From contig NZ_JAKVLT010000001.1 of the NCBI RefSeq assembly GCF_022484225.1, positions 1,851,406 to 1,915,405 of the forward strand: 64,000 nucleotides of DNA, read 5' to 3'. The notes below the pieces were generated by a model, which saw only the letters and a list, made by a program, of their open reading frames with translations, searched no databases and was not told where the DNA came from. Positions 43,433-51,790 of this stretch are shown piece by piece. Position 1 is the first letter of the stretch, and the number at the start of each line of letters is the position of its first letter. The DNA is from Pseudoramibacter sp. GTDB taxonomy: Bacteria > Bacillota > Clostridia > Eubacteriales > Eubacteriaceae. A program made the translations under genes and the position numbers.

Positions 43433-44127
43433 TTCTGGCCATCCTTTCGTTTGGCGTCCACTGCCGCCGCACTCTTTTCCGTTGGAATGAGCCCCAATAC
43501 CGGCAGATCCAGAGCTTCTGTAATATCACTGCTGCGTTTAAAAGAACGGTCGTAAAGCCATGAAAAAACAACGATCAAAAGTGAAATCAATAGCCCGACA
43601 ATACCCCAAATCAGGGTGATTTTATTATAATGCGGTGCTGTTTGAATTAAAGAAGTTTGATTACGTCCATAAGATTTAGCTGATTCCACATCCTTTAACT
43701 TCATTAACTGTTTTTGCAGGCGGGTGTTTAGATAAACAGCTGTCTTCCGGCATTGTTCTGCATTATCACCACCGACGGTCAGCCAATAAGTATGGGTCGT
43801 TGACTTATCAATATCTGCATCATTACTGTGAATTGAAACATCGTTAATCAGTTGGTCAACTGATGTTGATAGGTTCAAATCTTTTTTGGCTTGACTTAAA
43901 AAACGATTAGAACGCAGCATTTCTTGGTATTGATCTTTGTCTGATGTTGATGTTTTTGCCGTCTTTGTCGTCACTACCATGGAAGTCGTCGCTGCAAAAG
44001 TCTTTTTCATGACATAATGAGAAAGACCATAGCCTACACCTGTAAAGACAATCGTCATGATTAAGATAAAAACAATATTATACTTAATTAAGCGAAATAA
44101 ATCTCGTAGATTAATCCTTGCATTCAA
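43429..44127 (-). CDS. Wzz/CpsC-type polysaccharide co-polymerase (copy 1)
   Basis: Chain-length regulator and BY-kinase activator, 232 residues. It has an N-terminal membrane segment (IVFILIMTIVFTGVGYGL), an extracytoplasmic middle of about 130 residues, and a second membrane helix LIWGIVGLLISLLIVVFSWL. The cytoplasmic tail (ITEALDLPVLGLIPTE) is the typical kinase-contact segment. It pairs with the kinase directly downstream. AT-rich. A divergent second copy of the pair lies at 50399-51780. Confidence 0.88.
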   Translation of the reverse strand: MNARINLRDLFRLIKYNIVFILIMTIVFTGVGYGLSHYVMKKTFAATTSMVVTTKTAKTSTSDKDQYQEMLRSNRFLSQAKKDLNLSTSVDQLINDVSIHSNDADIDKSTTHTYWLTVGGDNAEQCRKTAVYLNTRLQKQLMKLKDVESAKSYGRNQTSLIQTAPHYNKITLIWGIVGLLISLLIVVFSWLYDRSFKRSSDITEALDLPVLGLIPTEKSAAAVDAKRKDGQK

Positions 44128-44926
44128 GATGATTTCCTCTTCTCTTTTTGATTTCTTTCTTCATTATTGCTTTGATCTTTATATTATCATAAGCTTTTTT
44201 TAAAGCAGAACGTTTGTCCTCAGAATTATAAATCGGAAGCTCTTTCACTTTTAAATGCTGATGATGAACCCAAATATTTAAAAGGCGTTCTGAAACAAAA
44301 CCAAACATCCGCTGATTGTAGGAATTATATTGGCTAAGATCAATCTGTTTTTCCATCTCGAACAAAATTGGGAAAAGCCACTCGCAATACGCATCACAAA
44401 TAGCCTTATTTGAAATCATCATGTTATAGCAATACGCTGTTGTCTGTTGTTCAAACCAATTAATATCTTTTAAATAATCGGAGCAGTTTGATTCGATAAT
44501 TGCCTTACATTGATCCCAAATTGTCACATCATGACAATACGCAAACTGCTCTTTTGCATTCATGCCATAAAAAATGTTCTTATCTCTTGCAGGCAAAATG
44601 ATATCATATTGTTCGAAAATCTCAGCAGTTTTTGCTTTATCTAAAATATGAGTCCTGGGAAAGTGCTTGGAAGTTGTAAAATATCTACGGTAATGACAAA
44701 GACCGACAAAATCTTCGTTTGATCTTTTCCAAATCCAATACAATCCGGTCAACTCACAATAATTTTTATTTTTGGAAGATATATTTTGAGGAAAATCATT
44801 GTCTCTTAGATAGCCTGTATCACCCGAATTGTAATCTGCACCTACTAACAAGGGCTGATAAAGATCAGAATCGACAATATTCTTGAATTTTTTATGTGTA
44901 ATAATATAAATTTTCATATTGATCAT
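44111..44926 (-). CDS. DUF4422 protein, putative capsular glycosyltransferase (1 of 3)
   Basis: A 271-residue DUF4422 family protein. The hallmark stretch NKNYCELTGLYWIWKR and the HYRRYF that follows are shared with the genes at 54509 and 57319, as are the N-terminal sugar-nucleotide-like segment and the NIWVHHQ region. The family is found in capsule loci and is thought to be a glycosyltransferase, without a proven activity. It begins within the stop of the upstream GT2 gene (TAATG). Its last 17 bases overlap the Wzz start. AT-rich. Confidence 0.8.
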   Translation of the reverse strand: MINMKIYIITHKKFKNIVDSDLYQPLLVGADYNSGDTGYLRDNDFPQNISSKNKNYCELTGLYWIWKRSNEDFVGLCHYRRYFTTSKHFPRTHILDKAKTAEIFEQYDIILPARDKNIFYGMNAKEQFAYCHDVTIWDQCKAIIESNCSDYLKDINWFEQQTTAYCYNMMISNKAICDAYCEWLFPILFEMEKQIDLSQYNSYNQRMFGFVSERLLNIWVHHQHLKVKELPIYNSEDKRSALKKAYDNIKIKAIMKKEIKKRRGNHLECKD

Positions 44927-45660
44927 TATTTCTCTAATATTTTATATCTGAGTTTTCGATAAAAGATTTTCATTCTTAAGACCAATGAATTTGTTGACCA
45001 TTTATCATAAATGGTATAAATCGTTTTAAAATCCTTCTTATATAATTTTGCCAAGTTGATTAACGCCTCAAAGTAATTCATATTAAATGACTTGCCATTC
45101 GATGCATGATAAATTCCATCAATCGGAAATGTCATGACCTTTAAATGGTCTCTAAGACAGGCACAGGCTAAATCAGAAGCATATAAATGCCATGTTTTCC
45201 CCAGATCATTAAAACGATGTTGTTGATAAACGTCCTTAGGGATAATAAACAAGCATTCATCCAAACTCATAGATTCCAGTGGCGTCGTAAAATTATGGAA
45301 ATTACCAGCTAACGCACGATTCGGTCCTTCGGTTATTTTTGAAGCTACAACCTGATTTCCTTTAATTCTAGTAAGACCAGCTACGCCAGCTACGCCAAAA
45401 TCATATTCTTGGCAAAAATGACTAATCTGAGCTAAGATATCCTGGCGCTGAAAAACAATATCCTGATGACAAACAATCAGGAAATCTCCCTTAGCTTTGG
45501 AACAACCATAATTGAGCGTTTCAGATGCTGATTGAAATCCGTGCTTTTGGGCATTGATTAAAATGATTTCATATTCTGCACCAACTTGTTCGTTTAAGGA
45601 TTTTAGCAACAAATCATCTAAAATTTTTTTATTATTATATGCACAAATTATCGAAAACAT
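44926..45660 (-). CDS. Glycosyltransferase-like protein, family 2 type
   Basis: A 244-residue protein with a GT-A-like N-terminus (MFSIICAYNNKKILDDLLLK, then EIILINAQ) and a metal-site-like CHQDIVF near residue 85. A later WHLYASDLACACLRD block fits the family 2 variant (Glyco_tranf_2_5-like) often found beside DUF4422 genes. It lacks the long C-terminal domain of processive GT2 enzymes. Donor unknown. It lies 28 bases after the fucosyltransferase-like gene and is coupled to the DUF4422 gene by a shared stop/start. Confidence 0.75.
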   Translation of the reverse strand: MFSIICAYNNKKILDDLLLKSLNEQVGAEYEIILINAQKHGFQSASETLNYGCSKAKGDFLIVCHQDIVFQRQDILAQISHFCQEYDFGVAGVAGLTRIKGNQVVASKITEGPNRALAGNFHNFTTPLESMSLDECLFIIPKDVYQQHRFNDLGKTWHLYASDLACACLRDHLKVMTFPIDGIYHASNGKSFNMNYFEALINLAKLYKKDFKTIYTIYDKWSTNSLVLRMKIFYRKLRYKILEK

Positions 45661-45688
45661 GGATCTATCCTATTCAAAAAACAGTTTA

Positions 45689-46627
45689 CTAAATTTTAAT
45701 CCAATCGTCCAATATTAAAGGTGAAACATAATCATTATTGAACCAATGACTTGGTGATACAACTACTTTATCAGGATTTGTTGAAAGCCATTGACACCAC
45801 CAACTAAACGTGCTGTTCGAAATAATAAAATGTTTGCAGGCACTCATCAGCCTTAATTTTTCCCACACTGGATCTGTTCCATCTTCATAATAGGTTTCGC
45901 ATTCTGTATGAATATTGGCCTTTACCCATTCAATATCATCTGAAAATAAGAAAAACACCGGATTTTGAACTTTTTGTTTGATGATTTCAATTGCCTTTAA
46001 AAAATAATCCTGATGACAAACGCTGTGTAGCGCTTTTATTTTTGAGTTTGATTCAAAATCACCTCTGCGGACGCTGAGACAAATGGAATTAGTCTGATTA
46101 ATTTTTTCAAATAATTCCGCATTTTTGGGAATCAACGGCTGCTTAGGCTGAAGCTCTTTTAACAATATATCTCGAATTTCGTCAAAATACTGCGGTGATT
46201 CAAACCCACCTGACAAAAACTTGTTTTTTGACTTTGATTTCGCAATCTGACAAAACCCAGTCCGGAACCAGTAGATCCCATATTTATTTAACACTGATAG
46301 CCATTTGTGCTCATATTCAACCTGTTCTGTCATTTTTGGCGTTTCAATTTTTCTAAGTCCACGATAATAAAACGCACAAACCATTTTCTGACAAAAACTG
46401 CTTTCATTTTTTAAAACTTTTCCGCCCTTGTGATAGGTTTCATAGTCTGCTACATTAAAATCAGCCAGCACATTATAAAAAGAAGGATCTGTTTGATGAA
46501 GATCATCGATTTGCTGAAAATTGAAACACAGCTTTTCATCTGGATAATATTTGAGCTGAACCGCTCTTGCAGCAGCGTAACGGAAAAACTGATTGCCCAA
46601 TCTGCCGTACATTTCAATGTAAATCAT
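45689..46627 (-). CDS. Alpha-1,2-fucosyltransferase-like protein (GT11)
   Basis: A 312-residue GT11 family protein. The N-terminal IEMYGRLGNQFFRYAAARA is the conserved GxLGNQxFxYA signature. The CLSVRRGDF motif contains the arginine pair that binds GDP-fucose, and ISNSTFSWWCQWLS is the third family block. GT11 enzymes include alpha-1,2-fucosyltransferases and a few other hexosyltransferases; GDP-fucose synthesis genes are not in the window. Its start overlaps the GT4 gene by 14 bases. AT-rich. Confidence 0.85.
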   Translation of the reverse strand: MIYIEMYGRLGNQFFRYAAARAVQLKYYPDEKLCFNFQQIDDLHQTDPSFYNVLADFNVADYETYHKGGKVLKNESSFCQKMVCAFYYRGLRKIETPKMTEQVEYEHKWLSVLNKYGIYWFRTGFCQIAKSKSKNKFLSGGFESPQYFDEIRDILLKELQPKQPLIPKNAELFEKINQTNSICLSVRRGDFESNSKIKALHSVCHQDYFLKAIEIIKQKVQNPVFFLFSDDIEWVKANIHTECETYYEDGTDPVWEKLRLMSACKHFIISNSTFSWWCQWLSTNPDKVVVSPSHWFNNDYVSPLILDDWIKI

Positions 46628-47966
46628 TTTGATAAACTCCGATCAATCTTTTTGTATGATGTGACATGTCAAAATCAAAGGATAGGTTCTGTATTTGCTT
46701 CACGACATTTTGATAATTTTCTGGTTTTAATAAATCTAGTATTTTTTGAGCTAAATCATCTGAACTTTGATGATCAAATATCAATTGAAGATCAACCTCT
46801 TCAAGAATACTCCGGCTCCCGACGAGATCTGAACAAATGACCGGAATATCTCTGGCTAAAGCCTCAATCATAATAAACCCAAAAGTCTCAGGCCATTGAC
46901 TGGGTACCACCAATATGTCCGTGTTTTCCCAAATATACTCTACCCGATTCTCCGTGAAATAACCCTCATAATGTTTGTGTCGTTCGTTTGATGTGTTTTC
47001 CGGATAATGGCCTTCACCGTAAAACCAGGCTTCCCAAAGATTCGATGCATTTTCTTCTAACAAATCCAACGCTTTTTCAAAAACATCATAGCCTTTGTCT
47101 TTTCGGCATCCACCCATGTAGGCGATATTAAAAACTTTTTTATTTGATAACGGCCGCCTTTGAGGGGTAATCCCCGCGTGGGTAATCGGAACATAGAGAT
47201 AATTTGCATTTGGAAATGCTTTTTTGTAAATTTCCAGTGTCATGAGACTGTTTCCCAGAACACAGTCGAAATACGAAAAAATCTCCTGATAATATTTCCC
47301 CAACGCTTCAAATTCGCATACAAGTTCTTCCGGAATCTGCTCAGGTTTTGACTGTAGATTTTCCCCATGATCGTGATGTTTTATCAATTTATGTTTCAGC
47401 TTATTGATAAGTGCATCGTTTTTATGTTCCTGATAAAAATAACTCTGATACACCGCCTGCATTTTTGAACTCATGCCCGAATGAAAATTACATGCAGCGC
47501 ATTTATGAGGCGTACTTTCTGTACAGAGGATATTGTCCCGCGTGTAAAGCACGCATCGGAAACAAAGAGGGTAATAATCGTGGGTTGTAAAAACAATTGG
47601 TATCCCCATTCCCTTCGCACATTGAAAAAATTCTAAATGAATGCCCTGAATGCTGTGCACGTGAATGACATCTGGCTCATACTGTGCTAAAAAGCGCTGA
47701 TAGCCACTGGGATCCACTTTCTTCATATACCGATCGGGGTCGTCGATGCCGCGGTTCACAGCAACAGGAAGCGCATTAACGACAATAAATTTATCCTCGC
47801 CTTTGGATTTAACTTTGACTTGATGGCCTTTTCTCTCACCGACAGGAAACATGACTTTCGCATCATGCCCTTGGCGTTTCTGCTCCAGTAGCAAATCTTT
47901 GCAGTACTGGTTGAGACCGCCTTTATGGGTAAAGGGATCTGCCAAACAAACATGTAATATCTTCAT
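46614..47966 (-). CDS. Glycosyltransferase, GT4 family, with cysteine-rich insert
   Basis: A 450-residue GT-B enzyme. Its N-terminal VCLADPFTHKGGLNQYCKDL is the glycine-rich loop, followed by DVIHVHSIQG and TTHDYYPLC. The C-terminal domain has FNIAYMGGCRKDKGYDVF, and PSQWPETFGFIMIEALA near residue 370. An unusual insert of about 50 residues holds several cysteines (CFRCVL, CTES, CAAC), perhaps a zinc-binding finger, seen in a subset of capsular GT4 enzymes. It overlaps the fucosyltransferase-like gene. Donor unknown. Confidence 0.85.
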   Translation of the reverse strand: MKILHVCLADPFTHKGGLNQYCKDLLLEQKRQGHDAKVMFPVGERKGHQVKVKSKGEDKFIVVNALPVAVNRGIDDPDRYMKKVDPSGYQRFLAQYEPDVIHVHSIQGIHLEFFQCAKGMGIPIVFTTHDYYPLCFRCVLYTRDNILCTESTPHKCAACNFHSGMSSKMQAVYQSYFYQEHKNDALINKLKHKLIKHHDHGENLQSKPEQIPEELVCEFEALGKYYQEIFSYFDCVLGNSLMTLEIYKKAFPNANYLYVPITHAGITPQRRPLSNKKVFNIAYMGGCRKDKGYDVFEKALDLLEENASNLWEAWFYGEGHYPENTSNERHKHYEGYFTENRVEYIWENTDILVVPSQWPETFGFIMIEALARDIPVICSDLVGSRSILEEVDLQLIFDHQSSDDLAQKILDLLKPENYQNVVKQIQNLSFDFDMSHHTKRLIGVYQNDLH

Positions 47967-47969
47967 CTT

Positions 47970-49133
47970 CTATTCGCAAAAAATCTTTCTGTATTGATCC
48001 GCAATAAACGGCCAGCTGTAAGCGTCCTGGATGCGCTTTTTTGCCTTTTCGCCGTATGCATCCAAAACCTGTTGATCCAACTGATCTGCACGGTCAATTA
48101 AACTCGCCAGATTGCCTGGTTTCTTCGTCCAGTAAAGGGCAGCGTCTTCACCCACTTCTTCATTAAAACCGACTTTCAGCAGTAAATTTAGTTTTGTGCT
48201 GCCAAGGGCTTCCAGCAAACTGGGATTGGTCCCACCGACTTCATGCCCGTGGAAATAGCCGTAGGCATTTTCCCGGATCTTCTTCAATAATTCCGAATCG
48301 TACACTGTACCGACGAATTTGATTCGGCGGTCTCGTCTAAAGAACAATTTATTCTGCAGTTCATCCAGCAAGGCGTCGTTTGTGGTCGCGATGATGGCAA
48401 AATCCTTTTTCGTGTGGGATTTCATAAATTCGGCGATCATGGTTTCGTAGTTGTTTTCCGGGACAAAACGCCCCACTACGAGGTAATACTCATGAGCCCT
48501 TAATTTATGTTCGCGAAGCCAATTGGTAAACTTCGGATCGTCGTCTTTAAGCGAAGAAGGTTTAGTTTCGGAGCCGTAAGCGATAAACGTCGTCTTGGGA
48601 GCGTATTCGGCATAAGTTTCCTGAATATACTTTTCGATGTTCTTACTGTCACACACCAACAAATCCGCGTGCTTGACCATAAGCTTTTCCGAATATTTCC
48701 AGTATTTGCGAACCGGTTTGCTCCATTTCGCACGCATCCACTCATGTCCATCAGGATTCACAAAAACTTTTCCGCCCAATTGGTGAATACGCCGCACGTA
48801 TTTGGAAAAAAAGGGGCCAATTCGGCACGCGAGAACATAGACGATCGGTTTTTCAATCTGATGAGCCTGAATATATTGACAGCACCATTTCAAAGCGCGG
48901 ACGTCATACAGAATCGCCCGTGCCGAGCCGATATTCGGCGTCTTGACATTAAAGCATGTCGCATTGTGATACTTAAAAACGGGCTGTTCTTCGTTCAAAT
49001 CATCCCGGCACGCAACATAATAATGGAGACTTTGATTATCTTGATGATACTCAGTAAGCTTATCTACAAAAGTTTCGTAACCGCCGTAATGTCCTGGGAT
49101 GCCCTTACAGCCTACGATAAAAATGTGTTGCAT
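47970..49133 (-). CDS. Rhamnosyltransferase-like glycosyltransferase with DUF1972 N-terminus
   Basis: A 387-residue GT4-type enzyme whose N-terminus (IFIVGCKGIPGHYGGYETFV) is the DUF1972 domain of Cps2T/RgpA-like beta-1,4-rhamnosyltransferases. These attach rhamnose to the first sugar on undecaprenyl phosphate in streptococci. The C-terminal domain has YYLVVGRFVPENNYETMI and HGHEVGGTNPSLLEALGS. The ATG at 49133 (with GGATAACGG before it) is preferred; the upstream extension runs into the previous gene. With the dTDP-rhamnose pathway present, it is a good candidate for the second sugar of the repeat unit. The overlap with the polymerase gene is 22 bases. Confidence 0.88.
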   Translation of the reverse strand: MQHIFIVGCKGIPGHYGGYETFVDKLTEYHQDNQSLHYYVACRDDLNEEQPVFKYHNATCFNVKTPNIGSARAILYDVRALKWCCQYIQAHQIEKPIVYVLACRIGPFFSKYVRRIHQLGGKVFVNPDGHEWMRAKWSKPVRKYWKYSEKLMVKHADLLVCDSKNIEKYIQETYAEYAPKTTFIAYGSETKPSSLKDDDPKFTNWLREHKLRAHEYYLVVGRFVPENNYETMIAEFMKSHTKKDFAIIATTNDALLDELQNKLFFRRDRRIKFVGTVYDSELLKKIRENAYGYFHGHEVGGTNPSLLEALGSTKLNLLLKVGFNEEVGEDAALYWTKKPGNLASLIDRADQLDQQVLDAYGEKAKKRIQDAYSWPFIADQYRKIFCE

Positions 49134-50380
49134 GTTTCCGTTATCCTTTTCGTTCTTTTCCAAACAAAACGCTCCCACCATTGATTGACAGGAAGCACGT
49201 CAGCGTAAAATATTATGAGTAAAAATGTATTGTAATACGGCAATAAGATCAAGTCATCCACCACCGCGTGAATGGCTAAAACCGATAAAATCACCAATAG
49301 ACTGTATTTTTTCTGATGCAACAGCCGATAAGCAGCAACTGTGAATATCGTTATCAGGAGAACGCTGAAAACCACGCCGTATTCTAATAAGAAACGAACG
49401 TAGAGACAATCTAAATAGAAATATTCTCCCCGGCCACGAAGACCGCTGCCGCTGAGCCCATTGCCAAGCATGGCAATATTCTGACCAAAAGCACTGAAAC
49501 CATAGCGCTTAAAGCCTAAACGTCCCATTCGCAGACGGCCGCCCAAAGCGGTATCGATTTTTGCCATCCAAGAAATGTGGGGATTGTACCCAAAGGACAA
49601 CGCAATGCTGAAAACCGCGCAAAGGATAAACAGCCAGGGCAAGACCGCCGCAATTTTAGAAAATACTTTATGGAATGCCTTCGGCCATTTTTGACGGTAC
49701 CGCACCACAAAAATGCCCAAAATCATCAGTGCATTGAGAATAAAGTTGAGCCGGGCGTCGCAGAGCTTGTAAAAAAGATAAGCCAATGCCAATCCTAAAA
49801 CAAGTTCACTCCAGTGCAGCCGGTCTTTCCGCAGATAATAGTACAGCGCTTCAATATTAAACAACACCGTTGGCGGGAATAGGCAATACAAAAAGCCAAG
49901 ATAATGCCGGGTGACGCCGGGATGGGTGACCGTATCCAGGTAATCGGGGATTTTCCCTGCCACGCTGCTTAAGATGATAAACAGAAACAGCACGGTGCTC
50001 AAAATCAAGGCCCACCGTGCAATTTTTTTAAAATCAATATGCCGGGCGCCGAAAGCGAAAAGCAGAATCCACAAAAACGGGCGTCCCCATACATCACCAC
50101 TCAAATAGAAAGTCGCCAGCATGACCACAGCAATAAAAGCAATGCCGAGCCAGTCTGACAAAGTATAGTGAAAATCCGTCAATTCCGCAATAACCAGCAG
50201 TACAAAACAGAATTTGACCGTCATTTCGTAAAAACTGCCGACGTAATTCTGATAGAACGACACACACAGGATGAAATAGATCATGTACAAACTGAGGGCC
50301 AGCAAATAGAAAAAAGCCCGCAGATCGATCTCAGGGTATTGAATTTTAACGGTTTGATTGATTGTTTCTCGTTGATTCAT
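49112..50380 (-). CDS. Wzy-like O-antigen polymerase (paralogue 2)
   Basis: A 422-residue polytopic membrane protein with about ten hydrophobic segments. It shares with the proteins at 20321 and 53272 the blocks FGARHIDFKKIARWAL, VTRHYLGFLYCLFPPTVLFN and a large loop GGRLRMGRLGFKRYGFSAFG followed by YLDCLYVRF. It belongs to the Wzy/EpsG/ligase-like class and would link repeat units outside the membrane. The two in the main locus could polymerise different linkages. It lies 18 bases after the BY-kinase 2 gene's neighbour group and overlaps the DUF1972 glycosyltransferase. Confidence 0.78.
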   Translation of the reverse strand: MNQRETINQTVKIQYPEIDLRAFFYLLALSLYMIYFILCVSFYQNYVGSFYEMTVKFCFVLLVIAELTDFHYTLSDWLGIAFIAVVMLATFYLSGDVWGRPFLWILLFAFGARHIDFKKIARWALILSTVLFLFIILSSVAGKIPDYLDTVTHPGVTRHYLGFLYCLFPPTVLFNIEALYYYLRKDRLHWSELVLGLALAYLFYKLCDARLNFILNALMILGIFVVRYRQKWPKAFHKVFSKIAAVLPWLFILCAVFSIALSFGYNPHISWMAKIDTALGGRLRMGRLGFKRYGFSAFGQNIAMLGNGLSGSGLRGRGEYFYLDCLYVRFLLEYGVVFSVLLITIFTVAAYRLLHQKKYSLLVILSVLAIHAVVDDLILLPYYNTFLLIIFYADVLPVNQWWERFVWKRTKRITETCNTFLS

Positions 50381-50398
50381 CTTATAGTTTTATTTTTA

Positions 50399-51064
50399 TT
50401 AGTAAGGATTATCAAAGGTCAACACGCTGCCGACCACTTGAACGTGATTTTGCTGATAATTTGCCAACAGACTACGGGTCGCCTGGCGTGTGGCGTCCAG
50501 TTTCCGGACGACGAGCAGAACCCCGTTGGCAATCTGGGACAAGGCCAAAGCATCCGCGCTCTGATCCGCTGGCGGCGTGTCGATTAAGATCCAATCGTAG
50601 GGCAGATCCGCCAGCTCCCCCTTTAATCTAACGAGGGCGTCCGCTGGAAAAATCAGGGCATCTGACGGTTTGGACAATATAAAATCAAAAGGCTGAGAAG
50701 CCCGTCTTTCGATGCATTGTGCAACATTCGCTTGACAGTCGAAGAAAGCATTAAAGGATTTTTCACTGCTGCAGTGCAGCCGTTTTTCCATCTGCGGTTT
50801 CCGGCAGTCGGCTTCAATGAGCAGCACCTGCTGGTGCACAGCGCTTAAAGCCTCGGCCACGTTGAGGGCGGCTGTCGTCGTCCCCTGTCCGTCTTTCGGC
50901 CCGTTCAGCAACAGCACCTTGGGCCGTTTTGCTTCAGCCAATGGTAGTGCAAGTATATTATAACACAAGCGCCGGTAAGATTCCCGGTAAGCCGTATCCT
51001 GAGTCTGACTCAATGCGGTATTTGATATTGGGCGTTCTTTGCCCCATTTAAACAATCCCATCAC
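50399..51064 (-). CDS. BY-kinase-family ATPase (copy 2) with altered Walker A
   Basis: A 221-residue paralogue of the CpsD-type kinase, next to the second Wzz. The Walker A region reads GPKDGQGTTTAALN, where the family has GEGKTT(T): the invariant lysine is replaced by Thr. Walker A' is LLIEADCRKP (Glu for the first Asp), while Walker B YDWILIDTPPA is intact. There is no tyrosine cluster at the C-terminus (it ends SVLTFDNPY). ATP hydrolysis or kinase activity is therefore doubtful; a structural role with the Wzz partner is more likely. An intact reading frame argues against simple decay. Confidence 0.82.
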   Translation of the reverse strand: MMGLFKWGKERPISNTALSQTQDTAYRESYRRLCYNILALPLAEAKRPKVLLLNGPKDGQGTTTAALNVAEALSAVHQQVLLIEADCRKPQMEKRLHCSSEKSFNAFFDCQANVAQCIERRASQPFDFILSKPSDALIFPADALVRLKGELADLPYDWILIDTPPADQSADALALSQIANGVLLVVRKLDATRQATRSLLANYQQNHVQVVGSVLTFDNPY

Positions 51065-51072
51065 TGTTCCTC

Positions 51073-51780
51073 CTATTTTTTCCTTCTTTTGGACGCTGTC
51101 GGAATATCGCCCAAGACCGGCAATTCAAGATGTTCTTCCAATTGCCGCACATTGCGGTAATGAGAATCGCCGAGCACCCGAATGCAGAGATAGCCAGCGC
51201 TGAGCACCAGTCCCAGCAGCGCACCGGCTGCCGCATATTTTTTAGCCGGCGAATGAACATCGCGGCTGACCGTATAGTGCTGAGTCCGGACCGAATCTAC
51301 GGTATTGAGATTTTGAATTGGAATATTCAGCACGGCTTCCTTGCCGACCCGCATGACCTTCGCTACAGTTTTACGGCTGCTACCCTCATAATTCAGGGTT
51401 AATACATGCGTATAGGCATTGTTGTTGTCGCCGTGTGCAGGCGAAACGCGGAAATCAGCCAACTGAGAAGCTTTGACTGAACCCAAACGCACTTTTTCCT
51501 TGTAGTAGTACATGGGATCCTGAATCAATGTTTCAATGCTGTCGGCCTGGGAATCTGCGTCAACCCCAGGCTGATTCGGCCCATAAGGTGCATTGACCAC
51601 AAAATTGAGTTTTCCAGTATAGGCTACTGTTGTTCTGGACTGACCCACACCAAAACCCGCTATGGCAAAAATCACAGCAAAGATGAGGATCACAAACCAG
51701 TTGCGTCCGAGGATTCGCCACAGTGTCCGCGCCTCCAAGGTCACAGCATCATCGTATTTTTTCTGAATGTCTGCGTTCAT
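51073..51780 (-). CDS. Wzz/CpsC-type polysaccharide co-polymerase (copy 2)
   Basis: A 235-residue chain-length regulator. It has an N-terminal membrane helix (WFVILIFAVIFAIAGFGVG), an extracytoplasmic domain and a second helix (AAAGALLGLVLSAGYLCIRV). The tail HLELPVLGDIPTASKRRKK is kinase-contact-like and basic. It is followed after eight bases by BY-kinase copy 2. Its sequence is only distantly related to the copy at 43429, so the two pairs are not a recent duplication. Preceded by the Wzx gene. Confidence 0.85.
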   Translation of the reverse strand: MNADIQKKYDDAVTLEARTLWRILGRNWFVILIFAVIFAIAGFGVGQSRTTVAYTGKLNFVVNAPYGPNQPGVDADSQADSIETLIQDPMYYYKEKVRLGSVKASQLADFRVSPAHGDNNNAYTHVLTLNYEGSSRKTVAKVMRVGKEAVLNIPIQNLNTVDSVRTQHYTVSRDVHSPAKKYAAAGALLGLVLSAGYLCIRVLGDSHYRNVRQLEEHLELPVLGDIPTASKRRKK

Positions 51781-51790
51781 TTTTTCTCCT

